Positions 1 through 6,248 of a stretch of 9,266 bases of DNA are shown here, in pieces; within the stretch, counting starts at the first letter, position 1, and every line of letters begins with the position of its first letter. Made by a program: the position numbers and the translations under genes. The notes beneath the pieces are model-generated. The model saw nothing but the letters and a program-made list of their open reading frames with translations, made no database searches and was not told the DNA's origin. Where the stretch lies: assembly GCA_030652635.1 (NCBI GenBank), contig JAUSPW010000581.1, positions 1 through 9,266 of the forward strand. The letters are read 5' to 3'. This stretch comes from Pseudohongiella sp. (GTDB taxonomy: Bacteria; Pseudomonadota; Gammaproteobacteria; Pseudomonadales; Pseudohongiellaceae).

Positions 1-868
1 CCATGATGGCGCAGTTTTCTTCAGCTTCTTCGGTGCTGGCGCCGATGTGTGGCATGAGAATGACATCGTCGCGACCTATCAATTCGTGGCGAGGGAAATC
101 GCTGATGTACATGCGCAGTGCGCCGGCATCCAGTCCGGTGACGATGGCGGCGGTGTCGACAATTTCGTCACGTGAAAAATTCAGCAGGCACAATCCCGGT
201 TTCATCACCGCCACCATGTCGGCGTTAATCAAACCGCGTGTGCTCTCCAGTACCGGCAGATGCAGGCTGACATAGTCGGAGTTCGCCAGCAAGGCACTGA
301 CGTTCTCGATCTTTTGTACCTGATTGGGCAAACGCCAGGCGGCATCCACTGACAACGCGGGGTCATAACCCAACACTTTCATGCCGAGGTTGATGGCCAT
401 GCCAGCCACCAGCGAGCCGATGGCGCCAAGGCCTATAATGCCGAGGGTTTTGCCAGCCAACTCATAGCCCGCAAAGCGCTTCTTTTCCGCTTCCAGCAGC
501 TTGTTGAGCTCGGCGTGATCTGTCACTGTGGCAAGCGTGTCCACATAGCGTATGCCGGGGATGATGCCGCGCGATGCCAGCAACATGCCACTGAGCACCA
601 GCTCTTTAACGGCATTGGCATTGGCGCCTGGAGCGTTGAACACAACAATTCCCCGTGCGGTGCAATCAGGTACTGGCACGTTATTGACCCCGGCGCCGGC
701 GCGCGCGACGGCCTTGATAGTGGGGCCAAGATCAGCCGTGCTGAGTTTGTGGCTACGCAACAAAATGGCATCAGCGTCGTCCATGTCCGCGCCAACTGTG
801 TAGCGGGTGGCCTGAAAGCGCTGTAGTCCCAGGTTGGCAATCTGATTAAAAGTTCTTATTTTGTACAT
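1..868 (-). CDS. serA: D-3-phosphoglycerate dehydrogenase, 5' part (C-terminus beyond window)
   Basis: Oxidises 3-phosphoglycerate to 3-phosphohydroxypyruvate with NAD, the first step of serine synthesis, in the cytoplasm. The 289 visible residues show the D-2-hydroxyacid dehydrogenase layout: RAGAGVNNVP at about 56-65 in the substrate-binding half, then the Rossmann signature GLGAIG at 146-151. Next come a catalytic-type Arg in NFSRDEIVD (R233), an acidic stretch ISDFPRHE with E262 as likely active-site Glu, and the catalytic His in MPHIGAST (H274). The wording DFP...PHIGAST fits the short SerA class of about 390 residues, so roughly 100 residues, probably including an ACT domain, lie left of the window. 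The ATG at 866-868 is preceded by AAGGTGA at 886-880, an acceptable but rather distant (11 nt) ribosome binding site. It is transcribed divergently from the metallo-hydrolase cluster. A related hydroxyacid dehydrogenase is the main alternative, but the whole pattern favours SerA. Confidence 0.9.
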   Translation of the reverse strand, partial: MYKIRTFNQIANLGLQRFQATRYTVGADMDDADAILLRSHKLSTADLGPTIKAVARAGAGVNNVPVPDCTARGIVVFNAPGANANAVKELVLSGMLLASRGIIPGIRYVDTLATVTDHAELNKLLEAEKKRFAGYELAGKTLGIIGLGAIGSLVAGMAINLGMKVLGYDPALSVDAAWRLPNQVQKIENVSALLANSDYVSLHLPVLESTRGLINADMVAVMKPGLCLLNFSRDEIVDTAAIVTGLDAGALRMYISDFPRHELIGRDDVILMPHIGASTEEAEENCAIM

Positions 869-940
869 GATTGTTGTGGTCACCTTTTTAGTGCTCGTTT
901 TCTTTTTACCCCTGAGCGATGCGGGTTCTCGAAGGCGCCT

Positions 941-969
941 TTTATAACGTGAACCGCGACGAAAGGCCA
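941..969 (-). promoter_or_regulatory. Possible serA promoter
   Basis: Read on the minus strand, TATAAA (946-941) is a good -10 element. The hexamer 17 bp upstream is TGGCCT (969-964), only 3 of 6 matches to the -35 consensus. Transcription would start near 934 and leave an untranslated leader of about 65 nt. The perfect 10-bp palindrome AAGGCGCCTT (932-941) overlaps the edge of the -10 and the expected start site, a position where a repressor could act. That role is inference only. Confidence 0.3.
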
Positions 970-970
970 G

Positions 971-998
971 TTGCCAGTTGAGGTAAACCCGCTATCAT
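971..998 (+). promoter_or_regulatory. Sigma70-type promoter for the metallo-hydrolase cluster
   Basis: TTGCCA (971-976, 5 of 6 to consensus) and TATCAT (993-998, 5 of 6) are separated by 16 bp. This would start transcription near 1005, about 35 nt before the first gene. It lies back to back with the weaker serA promoter candidate. The leader contains a 6-bp inverted repeat, TGGCGG (998-1003) and CCGCCA (1016-1021), of unknown meaning. Confidence 0.5.
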
Positions 999-1040
999 GG
1001 CGGCTGATGCGCGATCCGCCAGAGAATTTTGTGAGTGATT

Positions 1041-1934
1041 ATGGAAACTTCCCGCTTTGTCGCCGGAGTCCCGGTTGATGTGACAACCGGACAGATACCT
1101 GTGCAGCGATTGTTGTGCCCGAATGCAGGTGTGATGACCGGGCCGGGGACTAACAGCTATTTGATCGGACATCAAGAATTGGCCCTGGTTGACCCGGGCC
1201 CAGCCATGCCGGTTCACACGCAGGCAATCATGCAAGCCTTGGGTGGTCGTCCTTTAAAGTGGATCTTTGTGACACATACACACGGCGATCACTCGCCGGG
1301 CACTCCGGCTTTGCAGGCACTTACCGGTGCACAACTGATTGGGCTGGCACCGCATGCCGATGCCCAGTATCAGGATCGCAGCTTTGTGCCAGACCGCTTG
1401 TATGGTCACGATGAGCAGATACTGTGTGATGGATTCAGTATTAGGCTGATTCATACGCCCGGGCACGTGTCCAATCACCTGTGTTTTCTGCTGGAAGAAG
1501 ATGGCATGTTGTTTACCGGTGATCATATTCTGCAGGGAACAACGCCCGTGATCCTGCCACCGGACGGCAATATGTCGGACTACATGAAGTCACTGGAAGA
1601 TCTCAGGCACTTGCCGCTGCGGGCCTTGGCGCCTGGGCATGGCGAAGTCATGTTGGAGCCGGAGCAGATGATCAGCACGCTGATCCGGCATCGACAACGT
1701 CGTGAACTCAAGATTGTGGCGGCGCTGACTACGTTGAAGTCCTGTATTCTGGACGAACTGGTATTGTTGGCGTATGACGATGTGCCTTCTCACCTGTTGC
1801 CTTGGGCCAAAAAAACCTTGCTTGCACATCTTTACAAGCTTCGGGATGAAGGGCGTGCACGGTTGCTCGCACCGGCACCGACATCCGCGGGAGAAAAAGC
1901 GGATATCGAAACCTCAATCTGGGAAGTGCTGTGA
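1041..1934 (+). CDS. LACTB2-like metallo-beta-lactamase-fold hydrolase
   Basis: A 297-residue metallo-beta-lactamase-fold protein. The metal-binding set is complete: HTHGDH (H79, H81, D83, H84), TPGH (H142), TGDH (D161) and PGHG (H200). These would hold two zinc ions. After the hydrolase domain, residues from about 210 to 275 look like the winged-helix tail of LACTB2-type proteins (WAKKTLLAHLYKLRDEG). The human relative LACTB2 is a single-strand-specific endoribonuclease, but the substrates of bacterial members are mostly unknown, so RNA cleavage here is inference. GTG at 1035 is an alternative start two codons earlier. The ATG at 1041 is preceded by GTGAG at 1031-1035, and AGAG at 1021-1024 would suit the GTG. 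Its stop overlaps the next gene by 4 nt (GTGA), implying translational coupling. No catalytic residue is missing. Confidence 0.85.
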   Translation: METSRFVAGVPVDVTTGQIPVQRLLCPNAGVMTGPGTNSYLIGHQELALVDPGPAMPVHTQAIMQALGGRPLKWIFVTHTHGDHSPGTPALQALTGAQLIGLAPHADAQYQDRSFVPDRLYGHDEQILCDGFSIRLIHTPGHVSNHLCFLLEEDGMLFTGDHILQGTTPVILPPDGNMSDYMKSLEDLRHLPLRALAPGHGEVMLEPEQMISTLIRHRQRRELKIVAALTTLKSCILDELVLLAYDDVPSHLLPWAKKTLLAHLYKLRDEGRARLLAPAPTSAGEKADIETSIWEVL

Positions 1935-2227
1935 CGAGCACGCCCTGGTATGTTTACATCATCCAGTGTGGTGATCAGAGTTACTACACCGGTATTGCCA
2001 CCGATGTAAATCGCCGGTTCAAGGAGCATGACTCACAAGGGCGACTGTGCGCGCGTTATTTGCGGGGGCGTTTGCCGCTGATCTTGGTACACAGCATCGA
2101 AGTTGCCGATCGTGTTGCTGCCTTGCAACTGGAGTACCGTATCAAACAACTGCCACGTTTTAAAAAAATCCAGTTGATCAAGGGTGAGCTGCATCTGGAA
2201 AGTGCTGCACAGGAGCAAGCAAGTTGA
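1931..2227 (+). CDS. GIY-YIG domain protein, UPF0213/YhbQ-like
   Basis: A 98-residue protein made up of essentially one GIY-YIG nuclease-fold domain. WYVYII (6-11) supplies the GIY-like strand and YYTGIATDVNRRFKEH (18-33) the YIG-like strand with the following basic helix. LEYRIKQL (67-74) supplies the acidic residue (E68) that binds metal in the superfamily, and KARYL-like text is replaced here by ARYLRGRLPL (41-50). This order closely matches E. coli YhbQ. Members of this small family have been linked to DNA or RNA processing, but a firm role is lacking. The start is GTG at 1931, inside the stop of the upstream hydrolase (overlap GTGA), with no better start nearby. Its own stop overlaps the next gene by 4 nt (TTGA). 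The tight packing suggests one transcript for all three genes. Confidence 0.87.
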   Translation: MTSTPWYVYIIQCGDQSYYTGIATDVNRRFKEHDSQGRLCARYLRGRLPLILVHSIEVADRVAALQLEYRIKQLPRFKKIQLIKGELHLESAAQEQAS

Positions 2228-3198
2228 CTGTTAATAAACATCAAGATCACAAGATACCGGTCGGCATCAGTGCATGTCTGCTTGGTGATGAAGTGCGGTT
2301 TAACTCCGGGCACAAACTGCATTCATATATCGAGCAGACTCTGGGTGAGTATTTTGAGTATCGCAAGTTTTGCCCGGAAGTTGATATTGGTCTGGGTGTT
2401 CCACGAAAACCGATCCGGCTGGTCAGGCACAATGATGAGGTGATCTGCGTCGACAGCGAAAACTATGCGCTCGATTACACACAGAAGCTGCGCGACAGTG
2501 CGGATGCGCAGATGCACTGGGTGTCTGGTTTATGTGCTTACATTTTTAAACGTGATTCACCCAGTTGTGGCATGGAACGGGTAAAAATCTATCAGACGCG
2601 TGGCGAAGCAACGACCACCGCCAAAGACGGTGCGGGCATTTTTGCGGAACGGGTGATGCAGAAGTTTCCGGCATTACCGGTTGAGGAGGAAGGACGTCTG
2701 GGTGACGCCATTCTGCGAGAAAATTTTATTCAGCGTGTTTATGTGATGTATCGGTGGAAGCAGATGCTGGCGCAAGGGCTCAGCGTTGCCACCCTGACGG
2801 ATTTTCATGCGCGCCACAAACTGATTCTGATGAGTCATTGTCAGAAAACCTATCGTGAGCAGGGACCTGTGCTGGCATCCGCGCGCAAAGACAATGTGGC
2901 AGAAATTGCTGAACAGTACCTGCTGGCGCTGATGACCGCACTCAAAAAACGCGCCAGTCGAGGTGACCATGTGAACGTGTTGGAGCATATTCAGGGGTAC
3001 TTGCGAGATGATCTGCAGGCCGATGACAAAGCTGAATTGCGCGAGTCGTTTGAGCGGTATCTGCAAGGTTATCTACCTCTCATCGTTCCAATTACCTTGC
3101 TTAATCACTATTTCCGCCGCTATCCCAACGAATACATCAGCCGTTCCTGGTATATGCATCCGTATCCGTCTGAGATGAGTTTGCAGAACTTTATCTGA
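2224..3198 (+). CDS. DUF523-DUF1722 two-domain protein (TudS/YbgA type)
   Basis: A 324-residue fusion of two domains. The N-terminal part (about 12-160) is DUF523, with cysteines in ISACLLG (C18), FCPEVDIGLGVPR (C50) and SPSCG (C115). DUF523 members called TudS bind a [4Fe-4S] cluster through three cysteines and remove sulfur from thiouracil or thiouridine monophosphate. All three cysteines and the Glu after CP (E52) are present, so this activity is plausible. The C-terminal part (about 190-315) is DUF1722, typified by FHARHKLILMSH and LPLIVPITLLNHYFRRYP; its function is unknown, though the domain is also found in E. coli YbgA. TTG at 2224 is the only start that keeps the ISAC segment: no ATG, GTG or TTG codon follows until GTG at codon 24, past C18. 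It has a strong site, AGGAG at 2211-2215, 8 nt upstream. Desulfidase activity is inferred by family. Confidence 0.87.
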   Translation: MTVNKHQDHKIPVGISACLLGDEVRFNSGHKLHSYIEQTLGEYFEYRKFCPEVDIGLGVPRKPIRLVRHNDEVICVDSENYALDYTQKLRDSADAQMHWVSGLCAYIFKRDSPSCGMERVKIYQTRGEATTTAKDGAGIFAERVMQKFPALPVEEEGRLGDAILRENFIQRVYVMYRWKQMLAQGLSVATLTDFHARHKLILMSHCQKTYREQGPVLASARKDNVAEIAEQYLLALMTALKKRASRGDHVNVLEHIQGYLRDDLQADDKAELRESFERYLQGYLPLIVPITLLNHYFRRYPNEYISRSWYMHPYPSEMSLQNFI

Positions 3199-3206
3199 CA
3201 AACAGG

Positions 3207-3271
3207 ATGAGAGGGGGCATTGGGGTCGGAGGTTGCCCTCCGACCCCAATGCCAGCAATGCCACCTCTCAT
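3207..3271. repeat. Long imperfect palindrome with 9-nt tandem duplication; possible REP-like element or terminator
   Basis: A perfect 17-bp stem, 3216-3232 with 3237-3253, closes on the loop TTGC. Its core is GGGGTCGGAGG paired with CCTCCGACCCC. Outside it, ATGAGAGG (3207-3214) pairs with CCTCTCAT (3264-3271). The 3' arm contains AATGCCA twice (3248-3254 and 3257-3263, 9-nt period). Removing one unit would give a 25-bp stem broken by a single G-A mismatch. It begins 8 nt after the upstream stop codon. No T-run follows, so it is not a standard intrinsic terminator, though it may still end or protect the upstream mRNA. Palindromes with GGGGTC...GACCCC cores occur as dispersed repeats in some gammaproteobacteria, and this may be one. 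That assignment is from memory and cannot be tested on one copy. Confidence 0.75.
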
Positions 3272-3307
3272 GCAGATTTGGCGTATGCCCAGCAGCGCCT
3301 TCTGGGC

Positions 3308-3313
3308 TATAAT
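3308..3313 (+). promoter_or_regulatory. Consensus -10 element upstream of proA
   Basis: TATAAT at 3308-3313 is a perfect -10 match, 38 nt before the proA start. No convincing -35 is found at 16-18 bp (ATGCCC at 3285-3290 is poor), and there is no TGn extension. The spacer contains an inverted repeat, GCCCAG (3287-3292) and CTGGGC (3302-3307), directly abutting the -10. It could be an activator or repressor site that makes up for the missing -35, but this is inference. Confidence 0.45.
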
Positions 3314-3351
3314 GCCGGCCTTTTCACCGGACTGACTGGATTCGCACACGC

Positions 3352-4611
3352 ATGAGCGACATTTCCACCTACATGAACACGCTGGGAGCGCAGGCTCGTG
3401 CGGCGTCTCGCGTCATGGCTGCTGCTACCACAGCAACTAAAAACGCGGCGTTGTTGGCGATGATTGATGCCATTGAAGCGGGCCGAGTCCAGCTGGAAGC
3501 GGCTAACCAGGTTGATCTGCAAGCCGGTCGCGACAAAGGTCTGGATGCCGCCATGCTGGACAGACTGGCGCTGACACCTGCCCGCATTGACGGCATGATT
3601 GAAGGCTTGCGTCAGGTGGCTGCCCTTCAGGATCCGGTGGGTGAAGTCACTGACATGCGCTTTATGCCCAGTGGTATTCAAGTTGGCAAAATGCGTGTGC
3701 CACTCGGCGTGGTCGGCATTATTTATGAATCTCGCCCGAATGTGACCTGTGAAGCGGCCAGCCTCTGTCTCAAGTCTGGTAATGCCACCATTTTGCGAGG
3801 TGGTTCAGAAGCCATTCATTCCAATCAGGCGATAGCTGGTTTTATACGCGCAGGTCTGGCTGAAGCCGGTTTGCCAGAGCAGGCGGTGCAAGTGGTTGAA
3901 ACAACTGACAGGGCGGCCGTTGGTTTATTGATCACCATGCCGCAGTTTGTGGATGTGATTGTGCCGCGCGGTGGCAAGGGCCTGATTGAACGTATCAGTG
4001 CTGAGGCACGGGTGCCGGTCATCAAACATCTGGATGGCAACTGTCACGTGTATATTGATGATGGTGCTGATCTGGAAAAGGCGGTCAACGTAGCACTGAA
4101 TGCCAAAACACAACGTTATGGTACCTGTAACACCATGGAAAGCCTGTTGGTCGCTGAATCAGTGGCTGCTAACGTTTTGCCCGCGCTGGCGGCAGCCTAT
4201 GCGCCGCACCACGTCGAATTGCGCGCCTGTGAACGGTCATTGCCATACTTGCCCGGCGCAATACCCGCGCAGGAGCAGGACTGGTTTGAGGAGTATCTTG
4301 CACCGGTACTGGCGGTGAAAGTGGTTGCTGGTCTGGATGATGCAATTGCACACATCAACAAATACAGCTCGGCGCACACAGAGTCCATCATCACCGAAGA
4401 TTTTCGTCGTGCGCAGCGTTTTCTGCGCGAGGTGGATTCCAGTTCAGTGATGGTGAATGCCTCGACGCGCTTTGCCGATGGTTTTGAGTATGGACTAGGC
4501 GCTGAAATTGGCATTTCCACCGACAAATTACACGCGCGTGGACCTGTTGGGCTCGAGGGGCTGACCTCACAAAAATACATTGTGATCGGAGACGGCCACA
4601 TCCGTACCTGA
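3352..4611 (+). CDS. proA: Gamma-glutamyl phosphate reductase
   Basis: Reduces L-glutamyl 5-phosphate with NADPH to glutamate 5-semialdehyde, the second step of proline synthesis. The 419 residues match the usual family length. The cofactor and substrate core includes PLGVVGIIYESRPNVT (117-132) and LRGGSEA (148-154). The catalytic cysteine is C259 in QRYGTCNT, and the family signature around AIAHINKYSSAHTESI spans about 331-346. The start at 3352 gives an N-terminus (STYMNTLGAQAR) very like the Pseudomonas enzyme; the ribosome site is weak (only GGA about 11 nt upstream). The ATG at 3373 is a less likely alternative. proB, encoding the preceding kinase, is not in this window. nadD follows after only 11 nt, so the two are probably cotranscribed. 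Nothing looks damaged. Confidence 0.97.
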   Translation: MSDISTYMNTLGAQARAASRVMAAATTATKNAALLAMIDAIEAGRVQLEAANQVDLQAGRDKGLDAAMLDRLALTPARIDGMIEGLRQVAALQDPVGEVTDMRFMPSGIQVGKMRVPLGVVGIIYESRPNVTCEAASLCLKSGNATILRGGSEAIHSNQAIAGFIRAGLAEAGLPEQAVQVVETTDRAAVGLLITMPQFVDVIVPRGGKGLIERISAEARVPVIKHLDGNCHVYIDDGADLEKAVNVALNAKTQRYGTCNTMESLLVAESVAANVLPALAAAYAPHHVELRACERSLPYLPGAIPAQEQDWFEEYLAPVLAVKVVAGLDDAIAHINKYSSAHTESIITEDFRRAQRFLREVDSSSVMVNASTRFADGFEYGLGAEIGISTDKLHARGPVGLEGLTSQKYIVIGDGHIRT

Positions 4612-4622
4612 AAGGGTTTTAC

Positions 4623-5255
4623 ATGCAAAGACGTATCGGTGTCATGGGCGGCATGTTTGACCCGGTTCATCTGGCCCACCTTGCTGTCGCCAGGCAGGTG
4701 CTCGAGACGCTGAGTCTGGATGTTGTGCACTTGGTGCCATGTGCAGTGCCCAATCATCGCGGGCAGCCCGGTGCTTCAGGGGAACATCGCGTTCGTATGT
4801 TGACATTGGCGGTGTCGGAGGAACCACGTCTGATTGTGGATGAACGAGAGTTGCAACGACCCGGTGTGTCGTACATGGTTGATACGCTCAACTCATTCGC
4901 GACTGAATTTCCGGACGCTACGCTGGTCTACATATTAGGTCTGGACAGTTTTCACTCATTGCCTGCCTGGCATCGATGGCGGGATTTGATCGATATCTGC
5001 CACCTGTGTGTGACCGGTCGACCGGGGGTTACCCGGCAAATGCCCGACGAACTGGCGGCTGAAGTAGCCCGTCGTCAGGTTGACAGTGTTGCTGCGTTGT
5101 TTAAACAGCCGCGCGGCAGCGTGCTTTACATGGAAGATCTTGATCTGCCGATTTCGTCCAGTGCCATCAGGCAAGCACTGGCCTGCGGTGAAATGCCAGC
5201 CCAGTTGCCTCATTCCGTGCAAACATATATCCGCGAGCACAGGCTTTATTTTTAA
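4623..5255 (+). CDS. nadD: Nicotinate-nucleotide adenylyltransferase
   Basis: Transfers AMP from ATP to nicotinate mononucleotide, giving deamido-NAD in NAD synthesis. The 210 residues carry the nucleotidyltransferase motif GGMFDPVHLAH (9-19), with the (H/T)xxH pair at H16 and H19, and the C-terminal ISSSAIR (177-183), equivalent to the usual ISSTxIR motif. LGLDSFHSLPAWHRW (about 111-125) is the typical family segment that binds the nicotinate nucleotide. The third motif position is Met instead of the commoner Thr, a conservative variant. AAAGGG (4611-4616), 6 nt upstream of the ATG, is a clear ribosome site that overlaps the end of proA, suggesting coupled expression. A 51-nt gap separates it from rsfS. 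Confidence 0.96.
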   Translation: MQRRIGVMGGMFDPVHLAHLAVARQVLETLSLDVVHLVPCAVPNHRGQPGASGEHRVRMLTLAVSEEPRLIVDERELQRPGVSYMVDTLNSFATEFPDATLVYILGLDSFHSLPAWHRWRDLIDICHLCVTGRPGVTRQMPDELAAEVARRQVDSVAALFKQPRGSVLYMEDLDLPISSSAIRQALACGEMPAQLPHSVQTYIREHRLYF

Positions 5256-5306
5256 ATTTTGTCAGTATCTGAATAAACGGATGCTGCAGTCAGGAGCAAT
5301 ACATAA

Positions 5307-5663
5307 TTGAATACCGAACAAATCAGTGAACTGGTTGTGGATTCACTGGAAAACATCAAAGGCCAGCACATTGAAGTATTTGATGTGCGCACCCTGACGC
5401 CGATCACAGATTGCATGATCATCGTCACCGGCACCTCAAGCACCCATATCAAAGCGATGGCTGATGAAGTGATCGTGAATGCCAAAAAGGCAGGTTTGCA
5501 AGTGCAAGGCATAGAAGGGCGTGGGCATGCTGACTGGGTATTGGTGGATCTAGGTGATGTGATTGTGCATCTGATGTTGTCTGCTACCCGCGCACTGTAT
5601 CGTCTGGAAGATCTGTGGAACATGAAAGCGCTGGTGCCGGCCAGCAAGACGGATATGCAGTGA
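5307..5663 (+). CDS. rsfS: Ribosomal silencing factor RsfS
   Basis: RsfS binds ribosomal protein uL14 on the 50S subunit and blocks joining with the 30S when nutrients are short. The 118 residues contain the family hallmarks: ITDCMIIVTGTSSTH (about 33-47), a central EGRGHADWVLVDLGDVIVHLM (about 70-90), and RALYRLEDLW (95-104). This matches E. coli YbeB closely, with about 14 extra C-terminal residues. The start is TTG at 5307, preceded by AGGAG at 5292-5296 with a 10-nt spacer; there is no in-frame ATG that would retain the whole N-terminal helix. It overlaps rlmH by 4 nt, which supports cotranslation of two ribosome-acting proteins. Confidence 0.95.
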   Translation: MNTEQISELVVDSLENIKGQHIEVFDVRTLTPITDCMIIVTGTSSTHIKAMADEVIVNAKKAGLQVQGIEGRGHADWVLVDLGDVIVHLMLSATRALYRLEDLWNMKALVPASKTDMQ

Positions 5664-6130
5664 AGATAAACCTGATTTCTGTGGGAACCCGCATGCCTGA
5701 CTGGGTGCAGGAGGGAGTGCTGGAGTACAGCAAACGCCTGCCCGCAGAATTCAGTTTGCAGTGTATCGAAGTACCGCTGGGTAAACGTGGCAAAAATAGT
5801 GATCCCCAGCAAGCGATGCGACAGGAAGGGGAGGCACTGCTGAGCCGACTGTCTGCCCGAGATCATGTGGTGGCGCTCGATGTATTGGGGCGTTCGCTGA
5901 GTACAGAAGCCATGGCGGCCAGAGTTGGCGCAATCCGTGATGATGGCAAGCATCTCAGTTTGTTGGTCGGCGGGCCTGATGGGCTCAGTCCGGAATGTCT
6001 TGGGCGGGCAGACGAAAAATGGTCGCTGTCTGCATTGACTTTGCCGCATCCCCTGGTGCGCATTGTGCTTGCCGAGCAGATTTATCGGGTTTGGAGTGTG
6101 CTGGCAGGACACCCCTATCACCGGGCATAA
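5660..6130 (+). CDS. rlmH: 23S rRNA pseudouridine-1915 N3-methyltransferase
   Basis: Methylates the N3 of pseudouridine 1915 in helix 69 of 23S rRNA, using S-adenosylmethionine, on the assembled 70S ribosome. The 156 residues follow E. coli RlmH almost throughout: SVGTRMPDW (7-15), GKRGKNSD (41-48), the SPOUT-knot glycine loop LLVGGPDGLSP (101-111), SLSALTLPHPLVR (122-134), and the terminal HPYHRA (151-156). The GTG at 5660 was chosen because it gives exactly the family N-terminus. A longer reading from 5615 would add 15 residues that overlap rsfS and have no family counterpart. The start lies in the rsfS stop (GTGA), so the pair is likely translationally coupled. Confidence 0.97.
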   Translation: MKINLISVGTRMPDWVQEGVLEYSKRLPAEFSLQCIEVPLGKRGKNSDPQQAMRQEGEALLSRLSARDHVVALDVLGRSLSTEAMAARVGAIRDDGKHLSLLVGGPDGLSPECLGRADEKWSLSALTLPHPLVRIVLAEQIYRVWSVLAGHPYHRA

Positions 6131-6133
6131 AAA

Positions 6134-6152
6134 CAGATTTAACCCAAATCTG
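6134..6152. repeat. Short inverted repeat after rlmH
   Basis: CAGATTT (6134-6140) and AAATCTG (6146-6152) form a perfect 7-bp stem around the loop AACCC, starting 4 nt after the rlmH stop. It is AT-rich and has no T-run, so it is at best a weak terminator. Its right arm overlaps the -35 candidate of mrdA, so it could equally be an operator. Confidence 0.4.
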
Positions 6153-6178
6153 GACATAATGAGAAACCCATGTAAACT
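6151..6178 (+). promoter_or_regulatory. Possible mrdA promoter
   Basis: TGGACA (6151-6156, 5 of 6 to -35) and TAAACT (6173-6178, 4 of 6 to -10) are 16 bp apart. The 112-bp gap between rlmH and mrdA is the longest inside the rightward gene series after proA, so an internal promoter is reasonable. TATAAG at 6199-6204 is another -10-like sequence but lacks a good -35. Confidence 0.35.
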
Positions 6179-6248
6179 TATCGCCCAAATGCCTGTCCTA
6201 TAAGCAATTCACGCTTTTTTTCAGGGCAATAAGTATTCTCGGGTGACT

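Noticed and set aside
515..826. Plus-strand frame opposite serA, with others at 3-275 and 552-803
   Set aside because: The minus-strand reading gives a continuous dehydrogenase with motifs in the right order, so the plus-strand frames are shadows.
5615..5659. Longer rlmH reading with 15 extra N-terminal residues
   Set aside because: The extension lies in rsfS in another frame and has no RlmH counterpart; GTG at 5660 gives the family N-terminus exactly.
5252..6157. 301-codon open frame on the minus strand, antisense to rsfS and rlmH
   Set aside because: It lies wholly opposite two well-recognised genes with full-length family matches, and its translation resembles no known protein. It is best explained as a shadow of codon bias.
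6202..6221. Possible intrinsic terminator: AAGC...GCTT followed by T7
   Set aside because: The stem is only 4 bp with a 7-nt loop, too weak to be a credible terminator, despite the T-run.
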